64,000 bases of DNA from Channallabes apus. Its lineage: Eukaryota; Chordata; Actinopteri; Siluriformes; Clariidae. The position numbers and the translations under genes were made by a program. A model generated the notes under the pieces. It ran no database searches, was not told the DNA's origin, and worked only from the letters and a program-made list of their open reading frames with translations. This document shows, in pieces, positions 40,600 through 51,037 of the stretch. The stretch spans positions 5,379,501 to 5,443,500 of the forward strand of contig CM060112.1 in assembly GCA_030522415.1 (NCBI GenBank), in the 5' to 3' direction. How positions within the stretch are numbered: the first letter of the stretch is position 1; the number at the start of each line of letters is the position of its first letter.

Positions 40600-41797
40600 C
40601 TCGTCCCGTGTTCGTGCGGACTCACAGTCTGGACTCGGCCTCCGGGTGGCTGCTGAGGAATAAACTGAACTCGTGTCTGTCTCTCACCCGGTAAGAAGCT
40701 CAACGTCAATCCATCAACTGTATTTTCATAAAGAAATAATGAATCTAGTAGCGTCAGGGATCCGGTGTGACCCAGATCAGGCAGTTACTCAGGAGGAATG
40801 AAGAGACAGAGTGTGTAAAGGCTTTGTGCTGAGACTGATGGTCACATTAATGAGGTTTTTACTCTGCTTGTGGATTTCGTTCCTGATGCAGAACCTTAGT
40901 CTCAAATAACTTGTGGACAAACTTCATATCTCTATTTAAATCTGTTCATTCTGATATAATATATTGGTATGCAGTTGCATTCTTAATCTACATGTTTTGT
41001 TAAGTGTCCCAGATTCATACAGTGATGTGCAAAAGTCTTGAGCAAAAGTCTTAAACTCCCTCCTGATTTCCTGGCACCCTGTCCAGGATGTACCCCGTCT
41101 GGCATAGGCTCCAGACCCCCCGTGACCCTGTATACAGGATAAAGTGGTATTGCCAATGAGTGAGTGAGTGAGTGAGTGAGTGAGTGTTTATGTAACAACC
41201 TCATCATCTACCTCATTTCCCCTCTCGTCTGTTCCAATCACTCAGCATTCAATTATTGTTATTATTATTATATTTTAGGTTTGAAATATGAAGTGTTAAA
41301 GACAAAAAATTAGAAAATCTCATTTCTATTATATACAGTGTATTAATTAATCACCAGCCTGATCATATGTCATCATCTGCACCTGTTTCTCCCTTCAGGT
41401 CTGCGTCTCCCAAAGATCCAGCGTCCTCTGAGTCAGACGTGACGACTCCTCAATCTCTGGCGCAGAGGAAAGGACCGCTCCCACCCGTCCCTCATAAGAG
41501 GGACACAGACACGTCCTCTTCCTCTTACCATGAACACCTTAATCAGAAGATTACTGTTCCACTCCCTCCGTCCTTCCCGGCGCCAAAACTGAACATTTAC
41601 CCGACAGCAGTAAAGAAAAGTGCCAGCTTTTCACCAGTGAGTAAACAACAACAACAACAACAACAACAGCAGCAGCAGCACTATCAGTAAACGTGTCTGG
41701 TGTTCTCACTGCATTCGTGTGTCTCATGTCTATTTATTGTAGGGAGGAAATTCATCTTTGGCCATGACGCAAAAAAGTTTGGATTTTTCTGGTAAGC

Positions 41798-41839
<42 letters not shown>

Positions 41840-41882
41840 TTTAAAAACACTTAAAGTTTTTTTTATTCTAGATGACTTATGA
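37518..41882 (+). CDS. WASP-family-like protein: EVH1/WH1 domain only, 8 coding exons
   Basis: Coding exons (ATG at 37518; an in-frame ATG at 37482 would add 12 residues): 37518-37595, 38228-38368, 39542-39628, 40390-40477, 40600-40690, 41399-41636, 41743-41791, 41872-41882. All are GT-AG, 783 nt, 260 aa. Residues about 12-130 form a WASP-type EVH1 domain: ENGLVFNLLG, AVVQLYLA, CGVVCLVQD, FIRLFCVK, LLWEQELF, FFHTFPSD, GLNFSDEDEASRF. In WASP this domain binds WIP. The tail is Ser/Pro-rich with a class-I SH3 ligand (R185 to P191) and a second Pro patch, then a short acidic end SLDFSDDL. I see no Cdc42-binding (GBD) segment and no WH2/central/acidic module, so it should not activate Arp2/3 itself. 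Alternatives are missing distal exons or a decaying was paralogue. Confidence 0.8.
38155..38221 (+). repeat. (TG)n abutting the WASP-like exon 2 acceptor
   Basis: About 33 TG units followed by ATTCAG and exon 2 at 38228. Confidence 0.92.
38369..39541 (+). promoter_or_regulatory. Candidate AC/GT-bridged intron (WASP-like intron 2)
   Basis: The donor GTTTTACACAC runs into (CA)n at 38373-38421. The same intron ends in (TG)n at 39476-39525 followed by TTTTTTTTTGCTCTAG. The arms are complementary and could pair across about 1.05 kb, bringing the two splice sites together. Confidence 0.65.
39755..40210. repeat. Dispersed DNA-transposon-like repeat
   Basis: The left part CCTTGGATTGCAAGTAT and the right part CAGACCAAGTTACTCAC have the look of degenerate inverted ends of a fish non-autonomous element. 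An internal stretch (AAATTAACCTGCACGT, 39968-39985) recurs at about 1211-1228 in the first kilobases of the window. A 21-bp unit CAAAGCACTTGTATATC... is repeated three times at 39800-39855. Confidence 0.45.
40478..40599 (+). promoter_or_regulatory. Hairpin mini-intron (CA)n-loop-(TG)n (WASP-like intron 4)
   Basis: The whole 122-nt intron is GTCCG, a CA arm (about 40483-40538, three single-base interruptions), a short loop CTGATGAT, a TG arm (about 40547-40596), and CAG. Nearly all of the intron can fold into one stem that joins donor and acceptor. Exon-exon reading across it (TKAARPVF... with phase 1) is supported by the continuing frame. Confidence 0.8.
41071..41186 (+). mobile_element. DANA/HE1-like SINE, 3' fragment
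   Basis: Only the tail portion is present (CTGGCACCCTGTCCAGGATG to (TGAG)n). No target duplication identified. It lies in WASP-like intron 5. Confidence 0.7.
41646..41681 (+). repeat. (CAA)n(CAG)n immediately after the WASP-like exon 6 donor
   Basis: Begins about 9 bp after the donor GTGAGTAAA (exon ends 41636). If the intron were retained the frame would add about 12 glutamines and end at a TAA at 41688-41690, giving an alternative C-terminus. Confidence 0.85.
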
Positions 41883-42132
41883 AATGAAGATGATGTGCAA
41901 CAGAAAACTTTCCAAGAAGCACCTTTTAACAACTCAATATTAACAGCTCATCCTGCAATTAATTATATATATTTGTAAGAATCGTATTTGTCTTTTATCT
42001 TTTTATTTTTCTACTTGATCAAATTTTGAAGATCCAATGATGTTTTTTGTGGTAAAAAATGCTGTCTCATGTGGATTTATTACTTTCCTTCAGTCTCCAT
42101 TGCTTTCTCTTTTTTATGATTTTTAAAAAATA

Positions 42133-42203
<71 letters not shown>

Positions 42204-42298
42204 CATATTACATTTAAGATACAAAGCCTCATTTGCAGTCAATTTAGATTTCTGTGATAATGGACATTTTGTCTGTTTTCCCTTTCCTTTTTATCTTT

Positions 42299-42304
42299 AA
42301 TAAA
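42299..42304 (+). terminator. Polyadenylation signal for the WASP-like gene
   Basis: AATAAA about 417 bp after the stop codon at 41880-41882, followed by T-rich sequence. A (TA)n tract of about 60 bp lies in the 3' UTR (about 42137-42200). Confidence 0.5.
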
Positions 42305-42494
42305 ATTTGGTCCTTTGTCTTTTAAAAAAATATTTTCTCTTCTTCATTGAGGGTTGATTTTCATTATTTAAGAAAAATAAGTAAATAAATGTAAAAAGTA
42401 CATCGTTCTTGCATTGCAGTCTTTTTTTTTTTTTTTACAGATATACTTAAACTCAACAAGTGTTTAATTCCTTATCTCTGTGCTAGTTTTGGGC

Positions 42495-42650
42495 CGTGTC
42501 CCATGGCAGAGCGGGTTCGATTCCCGTTTCTGTGTGCATGTTCTCCCTGTGTTTGTTGGGTTTCCTCCAGGTAATCCGGTTTCCTCCCACAGTCCAAAGA
42601 CATACAGAGTAGGATAATTGGCGTTCCCAAGTTGCCCGTAGTGTGTATGT

Positions 42651-42684
<34 letters not shown>

Positions 42685-42776
42685 CCTGTGATGGATTGGC
42701 ACCCTGTCCAGCGTGTAGCCAGTATTTAGGTTAGGCTCCAGTTCTCCCGTGACCCTGAATACAGGATATAGATGAT
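42495..42776 (+). mobile_element. Diverged DANA/HE1-like SINE
   Basis: From GCGGGTTCGATTCCCG (box B) through TCCTCCCACAGTCCAAAG and a TG repeat to CCTGAATACAGGAT. The box A end is degraded. It lies downstream of the WASP-like gene. Confidence 0.8.
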
Positions 42777-43924
42777 GATCACATTTCCTTCATACAGTTG
42801 AGTGTTCAGCGCTGACCTTCTGAGAGGTTTAATGATGTGTAATTTCTGCAGTCTCCTGAATTGTTTTCTTTGCTTGATGGAGGCTAATAATTTGGCCTTT
42901 CTGAATCATGTTGCGACAGGGTTGTTTAAGAAATGAGAAGCTGCTCGCTGCATCAGTTTGGATTGAAAGAATTATTGAAACATATTAATCACTGCACTAA
43001 TTAACCAGTAAGAGTTTTTTTTGCTAGAAAGTGTGTTTTTAAAGTGCATTTCTAAATACTGTATGTATTAAGAGATTTAACACAATGACTGTGAATAAAT
43101 TTATACTAATAATGTTGGAACTTTTCACAGAGAAGTCTGATATAATAACAGTATATCCAGGGTTATTAAAATGTAAATACTGGAAAAATTGCTTCCACAC
43201 GTTCACATTGCGAATAAAAATAGCTGATGTCCAGGACATCCTACGAGCTGCAGTGAACTGGTAGAAGCAGTACATGAGTTCAGGTCACACAGTCCTCAGG
43301 ACGAGTAGACAGTTGAGTGATGGAGGCTTGACATGTTGGCCATAATCCAGGTGTTAATGGTCTAAGTATACCAACATTCTCCCTGCTGCTTATTTTTCTA
43401 TTTCTATAATTTTTTTAAATCCAGTTTTCACTTGTGCCGGTGTCTCTGAGAACACTTTGCACATGAATCTGTGGTTCACATATTTCCACATATCACGCCG
43501 TGGTGTGAGTTCATCTCCACGCTAAAACATCTGATTCAGTTCAGATGAGGTTTGATCATTATTCAGGGTGGAAGTTAAACATCTGATAGACATATTGTGT
43601 CTGCGGGATACGTATGATTTGTCCTCATGTCCATGTCCAGACAACATATGGCTTAGTGATGGTCTGGCATTTTGGTCCCCATTAGTCTCTCACCATGAGG
43701 TCCATAAAACTTTATCCATGGCCCCTGCATGTGTGTCAGCATTGCTTATAGGGGCCACAAGCTGGGCCTAAGTGGGCTGTAAGTGATGTCCATCATTCCC
43801 TGGCCCCACATGGAATAAACCTTTTATGATGGTATTAAGATTTGGTCAGGGTTGAAGGTCCTTATGGGCGAGATTTATATTAAACCTGGGACACGGATGT
43901 TCTCTGATGCTTTTATTAATTAGC

Positions 43925-44095
43925 AAAAAGTTAAGGCTCTGGGTTTCTGATACGAGTGTCAGGGATTCAAACCCCAAAACTGCCGCTATTGTGCTCTGCT
44001 CCAGGGGTATCATGGCTGACCCTGAGCTCTGACCCCAGGATCTTAACTGGGATACGCAAAAAAGAAATTTCAATGTGCTGTAAGGTAAATGTGAC
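43925..44095 (+). mobile_element. Second-family tRNA-like SINE
   Basis: TCAGGGATTCAAACCCC (box B-like), CTGCTCCAGGGGTATCATGGC, CTGAGCTCTGACCCCAG and AAGAAATTTCAATGTGCTG are the family's conserved blocks. It lies immediately upstream of the SINE at 44130. Confidence 0.7.
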
Positions 44096-44129
44096 TAATA
44101 ATTGAATATTAATTAACTAATTGATTGAC

Positions 44130-44490
44130 GGGCGGCGCGGTGGTGTAGTGGTTAGCACTGTCGCCTTGCACCTCCAGGGTCTGGGTTCGATTCCCCGGCC
44201 AGGCTCGATTCCCGTCTCTGTGTGCATGGAGTTTGCATGTTCTCCCCGTGCTTGGTGGGTTTCCTCCGGGTACTCCGGTTTCCTCCCACAGTCCAAAGAT
44301 ATGTAGGTTAGGCTAATTGGCGTTCCTAAATTGCCCGTAGTGTGTGAGTGTGTGTATGTGTGTGTGCCCTGCGATGGATTGGCACCCTGTCCAGGGTGTA
44401 CCCCGCCTAGTGCCCGAAGTCTCCTGGGATAGGCTCCAGGTCCCCCGCGACCCTGAACACAGGATTAAGCGGTATAGAAAATGAATGAAT
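44130..44490 (+). mobile_element. DANA/HE1-like SINE with 11-bp target duplication
   Basis: A full-length plus-strand copy, head GGGCGGCGCGGTGG to tail ATGAATGAAT, flanked by AATTGATTGAC at 44119-44129 and 44491-44501. Confidence 0.93.
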
Positions 44491-44501
44491 AATTGATTGA
44501 C

Positions 44502-46189
44502 TGACTGATTGATTAATTAGATGTTTTTCTCAATTTGCTCACCTGCAGGTATGAACCCTATTATACCACAGCTACCCGGCACTGGAGACATGTGTGTATC
44601 TAGAGCCAGCTTGCACACCCAACCAGTAGTGACAAATAAAAATAAATGCTTGTATATAGACTTGCAGTATAAAGCGTGAACTCAGTATTATCTAAATCTA
44701 ACAATAAACAGTTTTCAGTGTGTTTTGTCATGATCCTGAAAACTGTTAGAAGCTATAAGCTACAGGTTTAACATTGTGCCTAAAGCTACAAGCTGAATGT
44801 ACATGTTAGCAATATTAGCCATGTAGCTCCAGTAAGGGGGAAAAAAACTCCAGATGTTTTTATCCTTTTGATTTTCATCTGAACTTTCTCTCTTTTTTTT
44901 TTTTAACCCTGCACATGTCGTGATGTGTGTTAGCTCTTCTGTAGCGTGAGACCAGCATCGCTGTAAGTGATGCGGTGCTGTAAGCGAGATCAGGCGTCTG
45001 TCAGCTCTGTCAGGACTTCAGTAGCACCTTGCTGGGTATAAAGGTGGAAATATAGCAGCTCAGTTCTGTAGCTCATACCTGTGGTTTAGTAGATTAAGGA
45101 CATTTTAAATGATTATTCCTGCTGGATCACACTGATGTGTCCATGTGTGTGTTTTTTTTTCTCCTGCGAGGCTCACATCAAGGCTGCGTAGGAATTTCGG
45201 CTTCCTTCCAAAACCCGCTCAACTTCTCACAGCCATCGTCCTCTTAATCACGAGCCGTGTCGAGAAAAGAGGGAGAAATTATTTCGATTCTTTTTATTGT
45301 GTGTATTTGCATTACAGGTTAAAACTTCAGGGTGTATTGCTGAATCATGTCGGAAATGTATCCCATAGCATTCCTGAGTTACGGCCCATCTGCACCTGTC
45401 AGAACGAGACGACCTGAGGCCTAAAAATTAAATAATACAGGCACTTAACATTACGCTCTCGCCTAAAAGCAGCAGATTGGCTAACATGTAGATACACAAA
45501 AGCTACAATACATTACGAGATATTTAACAAATGTTGAAAAGCCAAAGGTCCTGTTTTATCTTGTAAAGTATAAAACAAAACACTTTATTCGAATGTTCCA
45601 CTCATTTCCTTTTTGCAGTTATCGTCATTATGGACAGGCAGGATAAGGGCCTTGCTCAGGGGCCCAGCAGTGGCAGTTTGGAGCCTTAACCTGCTGAGCC
45701 ACCACTACCACACCGTTTTCAACCTTTCACTCTTTCTGGAACATTCTTTTCCCCATTCACACTAAGCTGTCTGTATCCATTAAACTTTTCATTTGAAAGC
45801 TGCTGCATAGGAAACCAGAATGAAGATATAAAGAGCAAATCGCTTCGTGTGATCAGTGATGCAAATCTACCAACTGGGCAAAATCAATGCTGTTGTGAAT
45901 TAACAGTTTTTGATGAGTTTGGTGGAATTTTGGAAAATGTTAAAGTCAAGACAAAGGGACATTTCCATCTCATATGGCCTTTGCAGTTCCCCTTGCAGTA
46001 ATGGATTTCTATTATTAGGTGCTTTTGTCAAATACCAAAATGGTAAATAAAAAAAATTATAATAATTAAATAATATTAGCTTTTAATTTAGTTAAAAAAA
46101 ATTTTCTTGATCTTCAACTTGTTGTAATTGTAAGGATCATTCAAATCACAGCAGGACTTTTGACTGTGCAGAATAACAGAACACAGTTA
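44502..46189. other. Intergenic stretch without a recognised gene
   Basis: AT-rich sequence with a second-family SINE fragment near 45640-45715 (minus strand). The 90-codon open frame at 45145-45417 has no recognisable domain and I do not call it. Confidence 0.6.
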
Positions 46190-46996
46190 TGAGTTTAAAA
46201 CTCAGTTTATTTCTCAATATAATCCCCCGCTACACTAATGCGCTTATCCCAGTGTTTCTCAGTACGTGTGAACAGAGATTGTGTAGAGAGTGTGTGTACG
46301 GTTTCTACAGACAGATTGTACAGTAAGTTGGCGTCGTAAGATGGTACAGTAAGGTGTCAAGTAACGAAGTACAAATACTTCGTTACCTTACTTAAGTAGA
46401 AATTTTTTATATCTATACTTTACTGGAGTAATTATTTTTCAGCCGACTTTTTACTTCTACTCGTTACATTTTCACGCAATTATCTGTACTTTCTACTCCT
46501 TACATTTTAAAAATAGCCTCGTTACTCCTATTTTATTTCAGCTTGTCATTCAGAAAACAAACAAAAAAAAAACATCCGGATAAATCGCGCCATTCGGATG
46601 GAGCGAATTTGATTGTGGTTGGATGATGTAGTGTTTGCATGTAGTTCTGTTCCAAATTTTCTGTTCAGCATCTGTTCAGCACGTCGAGCGGGACGAGGTA
46701 ACTAAGCGTGTGTAATCTGTCACTGGGCATGCGCATGACGTTACAGATGAGTAGACAGATAAGTATAAACATACCATTCCGACACCCTGTTGGTTGGTAC
46801 GCGATCCATCGCACCTGCACATGACGTTATGTCACACACTCCAGCAAGGACGTTTGAATAAATTAACATTTTTGGTTGATAAGGTTGTGATAAGTAGACG
46901 AAGCTGTCCGTGATAGAGACTCGAGCGAAATGTCACAACCAAGCACCAGCGAGGAAGGTAACAGCACCAGGAAGGTAACAGGAATGATGTATACTG

Positions 46997-47071
<75 letters not shown>

Positions 47072-47750
47072 AAGCCTGCCCTGGGTACACTAATTTTCGT
47101 GTACAGTATGTTGCCCCTCACAGACTCCTGCAGCTAAGCTTGGATGTACATTTACATTCTAATAAAAGTTATCAATGACATGCCTCTGAAGTTTGAATTT
47201 TTGCACCATTAAAATACTTATAGGCAACTAGTTATTATATCTTCTTCTCCATAAAACATGTTAATGCTCAGTAGTACACATATATGGTTCTTTAATGTAT
47301 TTGCATTATATTAAAATGCATTCTTTTTCAATTGCCATATACAGTATCCCAAATCACTATGGCTGTAAAAAAATACAACAAAAAAACAACACATTTTTCT
47401 TTTCTTTTTTTATGAGGTGTACAGTAGTATATAGGCCCATGGCACAGCCTAAGCTTTTATCCTTAATGCTTCCCCCCCCGCCCCTCACGTTACTTTTACT
47501 TTTATACTTTAAGTAGTTTTGAAACCAGTACTTTTACACTTTTACTTGAGTAAAAAAGCTTGAGTTGATACTTCAACTTCTAAAGAAGTCTTTTTAAACC
47601 CTAGTATCTATACTTCTACTCAAGTAATGAATGTGAATACTTTTGACACCACTGTAAGTTGTGTAAGTAGGATCAGGCGTTCCACTTGCTGATTATTGAT
47701 GAGAACAACTGCGGTGGGCTGCAGTGGGTTCATTTTGCAAAACCTTTTTT
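46190..47750 (-). mobile_element. Mariner-like remnant interrupted by a hAT-like element
   Basis: 46190-46346 read in reverse gives a mariner transposase C-terminus (SEKHWDKRISVAGDYIEK). 47655-47750 in reverse matches an upstream mariner segment also seen at 52880-52935 (ACCCACTGCAG..CAGTTGTTCTCAT). Between them, 46347-47654 begins CAGTAAGGTGTCAA and ends TTGACACCACTG with extended inverted similarity, a hAT-like non-autonomous element carrying (CA)n at 47001-47069. Its 8-bp duplication is not clear. Confidence 0.65.
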
Positions 47751-48409
47751 TTTTCATCTCTGAACAATCAGAAATCTGATCAAAAGAAAAGTAATATTTT
47801 AAAGATTTGAAGAAGAAGAATTATAATAAAATATAACAAAAGGTTTTCAATTATACATTATAAAAATTCATATTAGGGTAATTATTTTAAGTAAACACCA
47901 CTGATATGAACAACATTTACGCATGTACTTTAAAACAGTTTATAATCACAATTAAATATTTTAATAAACTTTTAGGACTTGGCACCGCTATTGATAAATA
48001 GCATTAGCAAAAGATTTATTGAAATATTGTTTATTTGTGTATGCAAATATGTATTCTGATTCAAATAATTTGAAAGAATTCTGGAAAACAGGCAAAAGAA
48101 ATCAGTTCTCAGTATTTAGGATCCCAGTGGGTCATTCGGTCTAACAATAGGTCTCACATCTGATATAAATTATTACAAGCTGTAATAAAGATGACTTTTT
48201 CTACTCACTGTTGATTTGCTGTAATGTTAAGACTTCCTGTGAAAGGACTTTGTAGCTCAGAGTGTTTATGTTGGAAACCAAACACATACTTGTAATTACT
48301 TGTTAGCGTCATGGCACGAGAACTAAAGGGAGAAATACTCCTCGGCTGGTGTGTTGGCTGATGAACTGCATTGAGTGTATAAGGGGTAAAACGGGTACAT
48401 GTCATTCTG

Positions 48410-48623
48410 GCAGAGTCATATCTTTACAGGGAGGAGCTGTGGAGTGTAAAAGTGCCTCAGGCTGGAAGCAGATGTTCATACAGTAGACTCGCATACACAC
48501 TGTCTCTAACATCTCACACTCGCTCTCTGAGGCTTGATGTCTCTTTTTGGGATGTTTAGTGTTTCATAATCTGATTCTGGGTCAGTGGGATTGTTGCGTT
48601 TGTGCTGAAACTCGGGACCAGAG
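48410..48623 (+). other. Possible 5' non-coding exon of the vWA/collagen-like gene
   Basis: A TATAAGG-like box at about 48379 is followed by non-repetitive sequence ending in a strong donor ACCAGAG|GTGAGTA (exon end 48623). The first coding exon at 51033 starts with an acceptor, so an upstream non-coding exon must exist, and this is the best candidate I see. The assignment is an inference. Confidence 0.35.
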
Positions 48624-48945
48624 GTGAGTACAGAAAAGATAAATGTGTCACTGGACACCTGTTAGAGTTTATCAGATATTTTTTCTTCATTTACTGCACA
48701 GGAAAACTAGAGACCTTTAGAATTAAAGGGTTCTTAAGAGTTCTTAAACCCAAACTTATTTAAATAAATAAAAAAATAATTTAAAAACATCATTAAAACT
48801 GTTACTGTAAAATGTATTTAAAAAATCTATTTCAGAATTAATTTTAATTCATTTTACCTTAAGTAGCAGCGCAATAGCATTCATTGTTGTAGAAAATCAG
48901 GACAGTTTGGGACTGCTTGTTTGACTTGACTGTATGCAACTGTAG

Positions 48946-50688
48946 TTCAATTCAATTCAATTCAATTTTATTTATATAGCGCTTTTAACAATGGTCATTG
49001 TCTCAAAGCAGCTTCACAAAAATGAAAGAAAATTTTTAGAAAAGAAAATATTTGGAAGTGTGTATGTGTGAGAAAAATGTGTCTAGATAATAATGAGATG
49101 AATGAATGATGAATGAAATGTCTCTGATGAGCAAGCCAAGGATGATGGCGACGGTGGCAAGGAAAAAGAGATGGCATTAGGAAGAAACCTTGAGAGGAAC
49201 CAGACTCATCAGGGAACCCATCCTCATTTGGGTGATAACAGATAGAAATGATATAACATCTTGTGTGTTGTGCAGGTGAAACTTCAATATGACATAAGTT
49301 CTTTAAATTGACATGAAGACCAGTTCAGCATAGGGATGAGTCAGTAGGTGTAGAGGGCAGATGAGGTCTGGATCACTGGAAGCACAGGAGCAGCATGTGT
49401 AGCTCCGACCATCATAAAGCTGAATCCAGCTGGAGCTGGTCCTTCTCTGGATGCCTCAGGAACCTCGCAGGGTCGGCCTTTGTCTACTGAAGCTGGCACA
49501 ATCTCCCGATTTCTCGGGATGGGTATAAGAATAAAGAACAGATGGAGAGAATTAGCGTAGTTGCCATTCGGGATAGATGTACTGGAGTATGAGGTTATGG
49601 GATGAGTTATGTGTGCGCCAGATTAAAGAGATGCGTCTTAAGTCTACTTTTGAACTGAGAAACCGTGTCTGCTCCCCGAACACTGTCTGGAAGGCTATTC
49701 CAAAGCTTTGGAGCTAAATATGAAAATGCCCTACCCCCTTTTGTAGATTTAGAAATTCTGGGAAGCTTGTTTATTGAGGATGCAGGACAATCACTTAGTA
49801 ATGCAATAGTCCAGTCTGGAGGTCATGAATGCATGAACTAGCTTTTCTGCATCAGATACGGATAAGATGCTCCTAAGTTGGGCAATATTTCTAAGATGGA
49901 AAAAGGCTGTTTTTGTGATATTTGAAATGTGATTTTCAAAAGTCATGTTACTGTCTAATATTACGCTCAGGTCTTTTAATGTCGAGCTGGTAATAACAGT
50001 ACATCCTTCTAAACGCAGGCTGAATTGTGAAAGCTGTTGTGTGCTGGTTTTTGGGCCAATAAGTAATATCTCCGTCTTATCTGAATTTAGTAAAAGAAAG
50101 TTATTGGTCATCCAATCTTTTATGTCCTGGACACACTCAGTTAATCTAGACAACTTAGGTATTTCGTCTGGTTTTGTTGAGATATATAATTGGGTATCAT
50201 CAGCATAACAATGGAAACTAATCCCATGTCTTCTAATGATGTTACCCAAGAGAAGCATGTATATTGAGAACAGCAGAGGTCCTAAAACTGACCCTTGTGG
50301 GACCCCATATTTCCACTGGCATTAACCCAGACGGTTCTCCATTCAGATCTACAAAATGGTATCGATCAGACAGGTATGAGCTAAACCATTTTAATGCCTG
50401 TCCCAGAATACCTATATGATTTTGTAAGCGATCTATGAGAATATTATGATCTACAGTGTCGAATGCAGCACTAAGATCAAGTAAGACTAGTATTGAGACG
50501 CAGCCTTCGTCTGAAGCTAAAAACAAGTCTTTTGCAATCTTAACTAGTGCAGTTTCTGTACTATGATGGGGCCTAAAACCTGACTGAACTTCTTCAATGA
50601 TGTTGTTTTCCTGCAAGAATGTGCATATTTGAGCTGATACTACTTTTTCTAATATTTTTGATATCAACGGAAGGTTTGAAATTGGTAG
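48946..50688 (-). mobile_element. 5'-truncated, internally deleted copy of the L2-like LINE
   Basis: Begins at its 3' end with TTCAATTCAATTC and closely follows the copy at 25081. It has part of the RT ([32 protein letters not shown]) in two frames (49791-50258, 50242-50667), broken by a frameshift near 50250-50310. About 240 bp present in the first copy is missing near 49765. GTAGTT on both sides (48942-48947 and 50685-50690) may be a short target duplication. Confidence 0.88.
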
Positions 50689-51037
50689 TTAAAGTGGGAA
50701 ATGAAACCTCATAATGATGAGTACTCTTAATTTTAATTACATCGCAGTTTTTTCCCCATTGTCACTCCTTCCTCAATGTTCGTTTTTCACACTTGTATCC
50801 TGATTGGTCCGAACTAAAAAAAAAACATTAATGTATGAGCATTTTACTGCATATTATACTGTGTATGACTGTGTATGTGACAAATTAAATTTTAATTTTA
50901 ATTTAAACTGTGAGCTAATATTAAACAAATGTATATAGCATGAAAGCATACTTATTTAACATAGGCATAGCCTTCTGAGCTTAAAATATTCAGCTTTCAA
51001 TACTGTGTGCGTATGCCTGTGCGTGTGTGTAGGTGCA

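Noticed and set aside
44130..44200. tRNA gene (box A and box B present)
   Set aside because: The tRNA-like head belongs to a dispersed SINE present many times here with target duplications and a GAATGAAT tail; no foldable complete tRNA with its own terminator.
45145..45417. 90-codon frame after TTTTTTTTCTCCTGCGAG
   Set aside because: No recognisable domain, no convincing splice or start context, in repeat-rich intergenic DNA.
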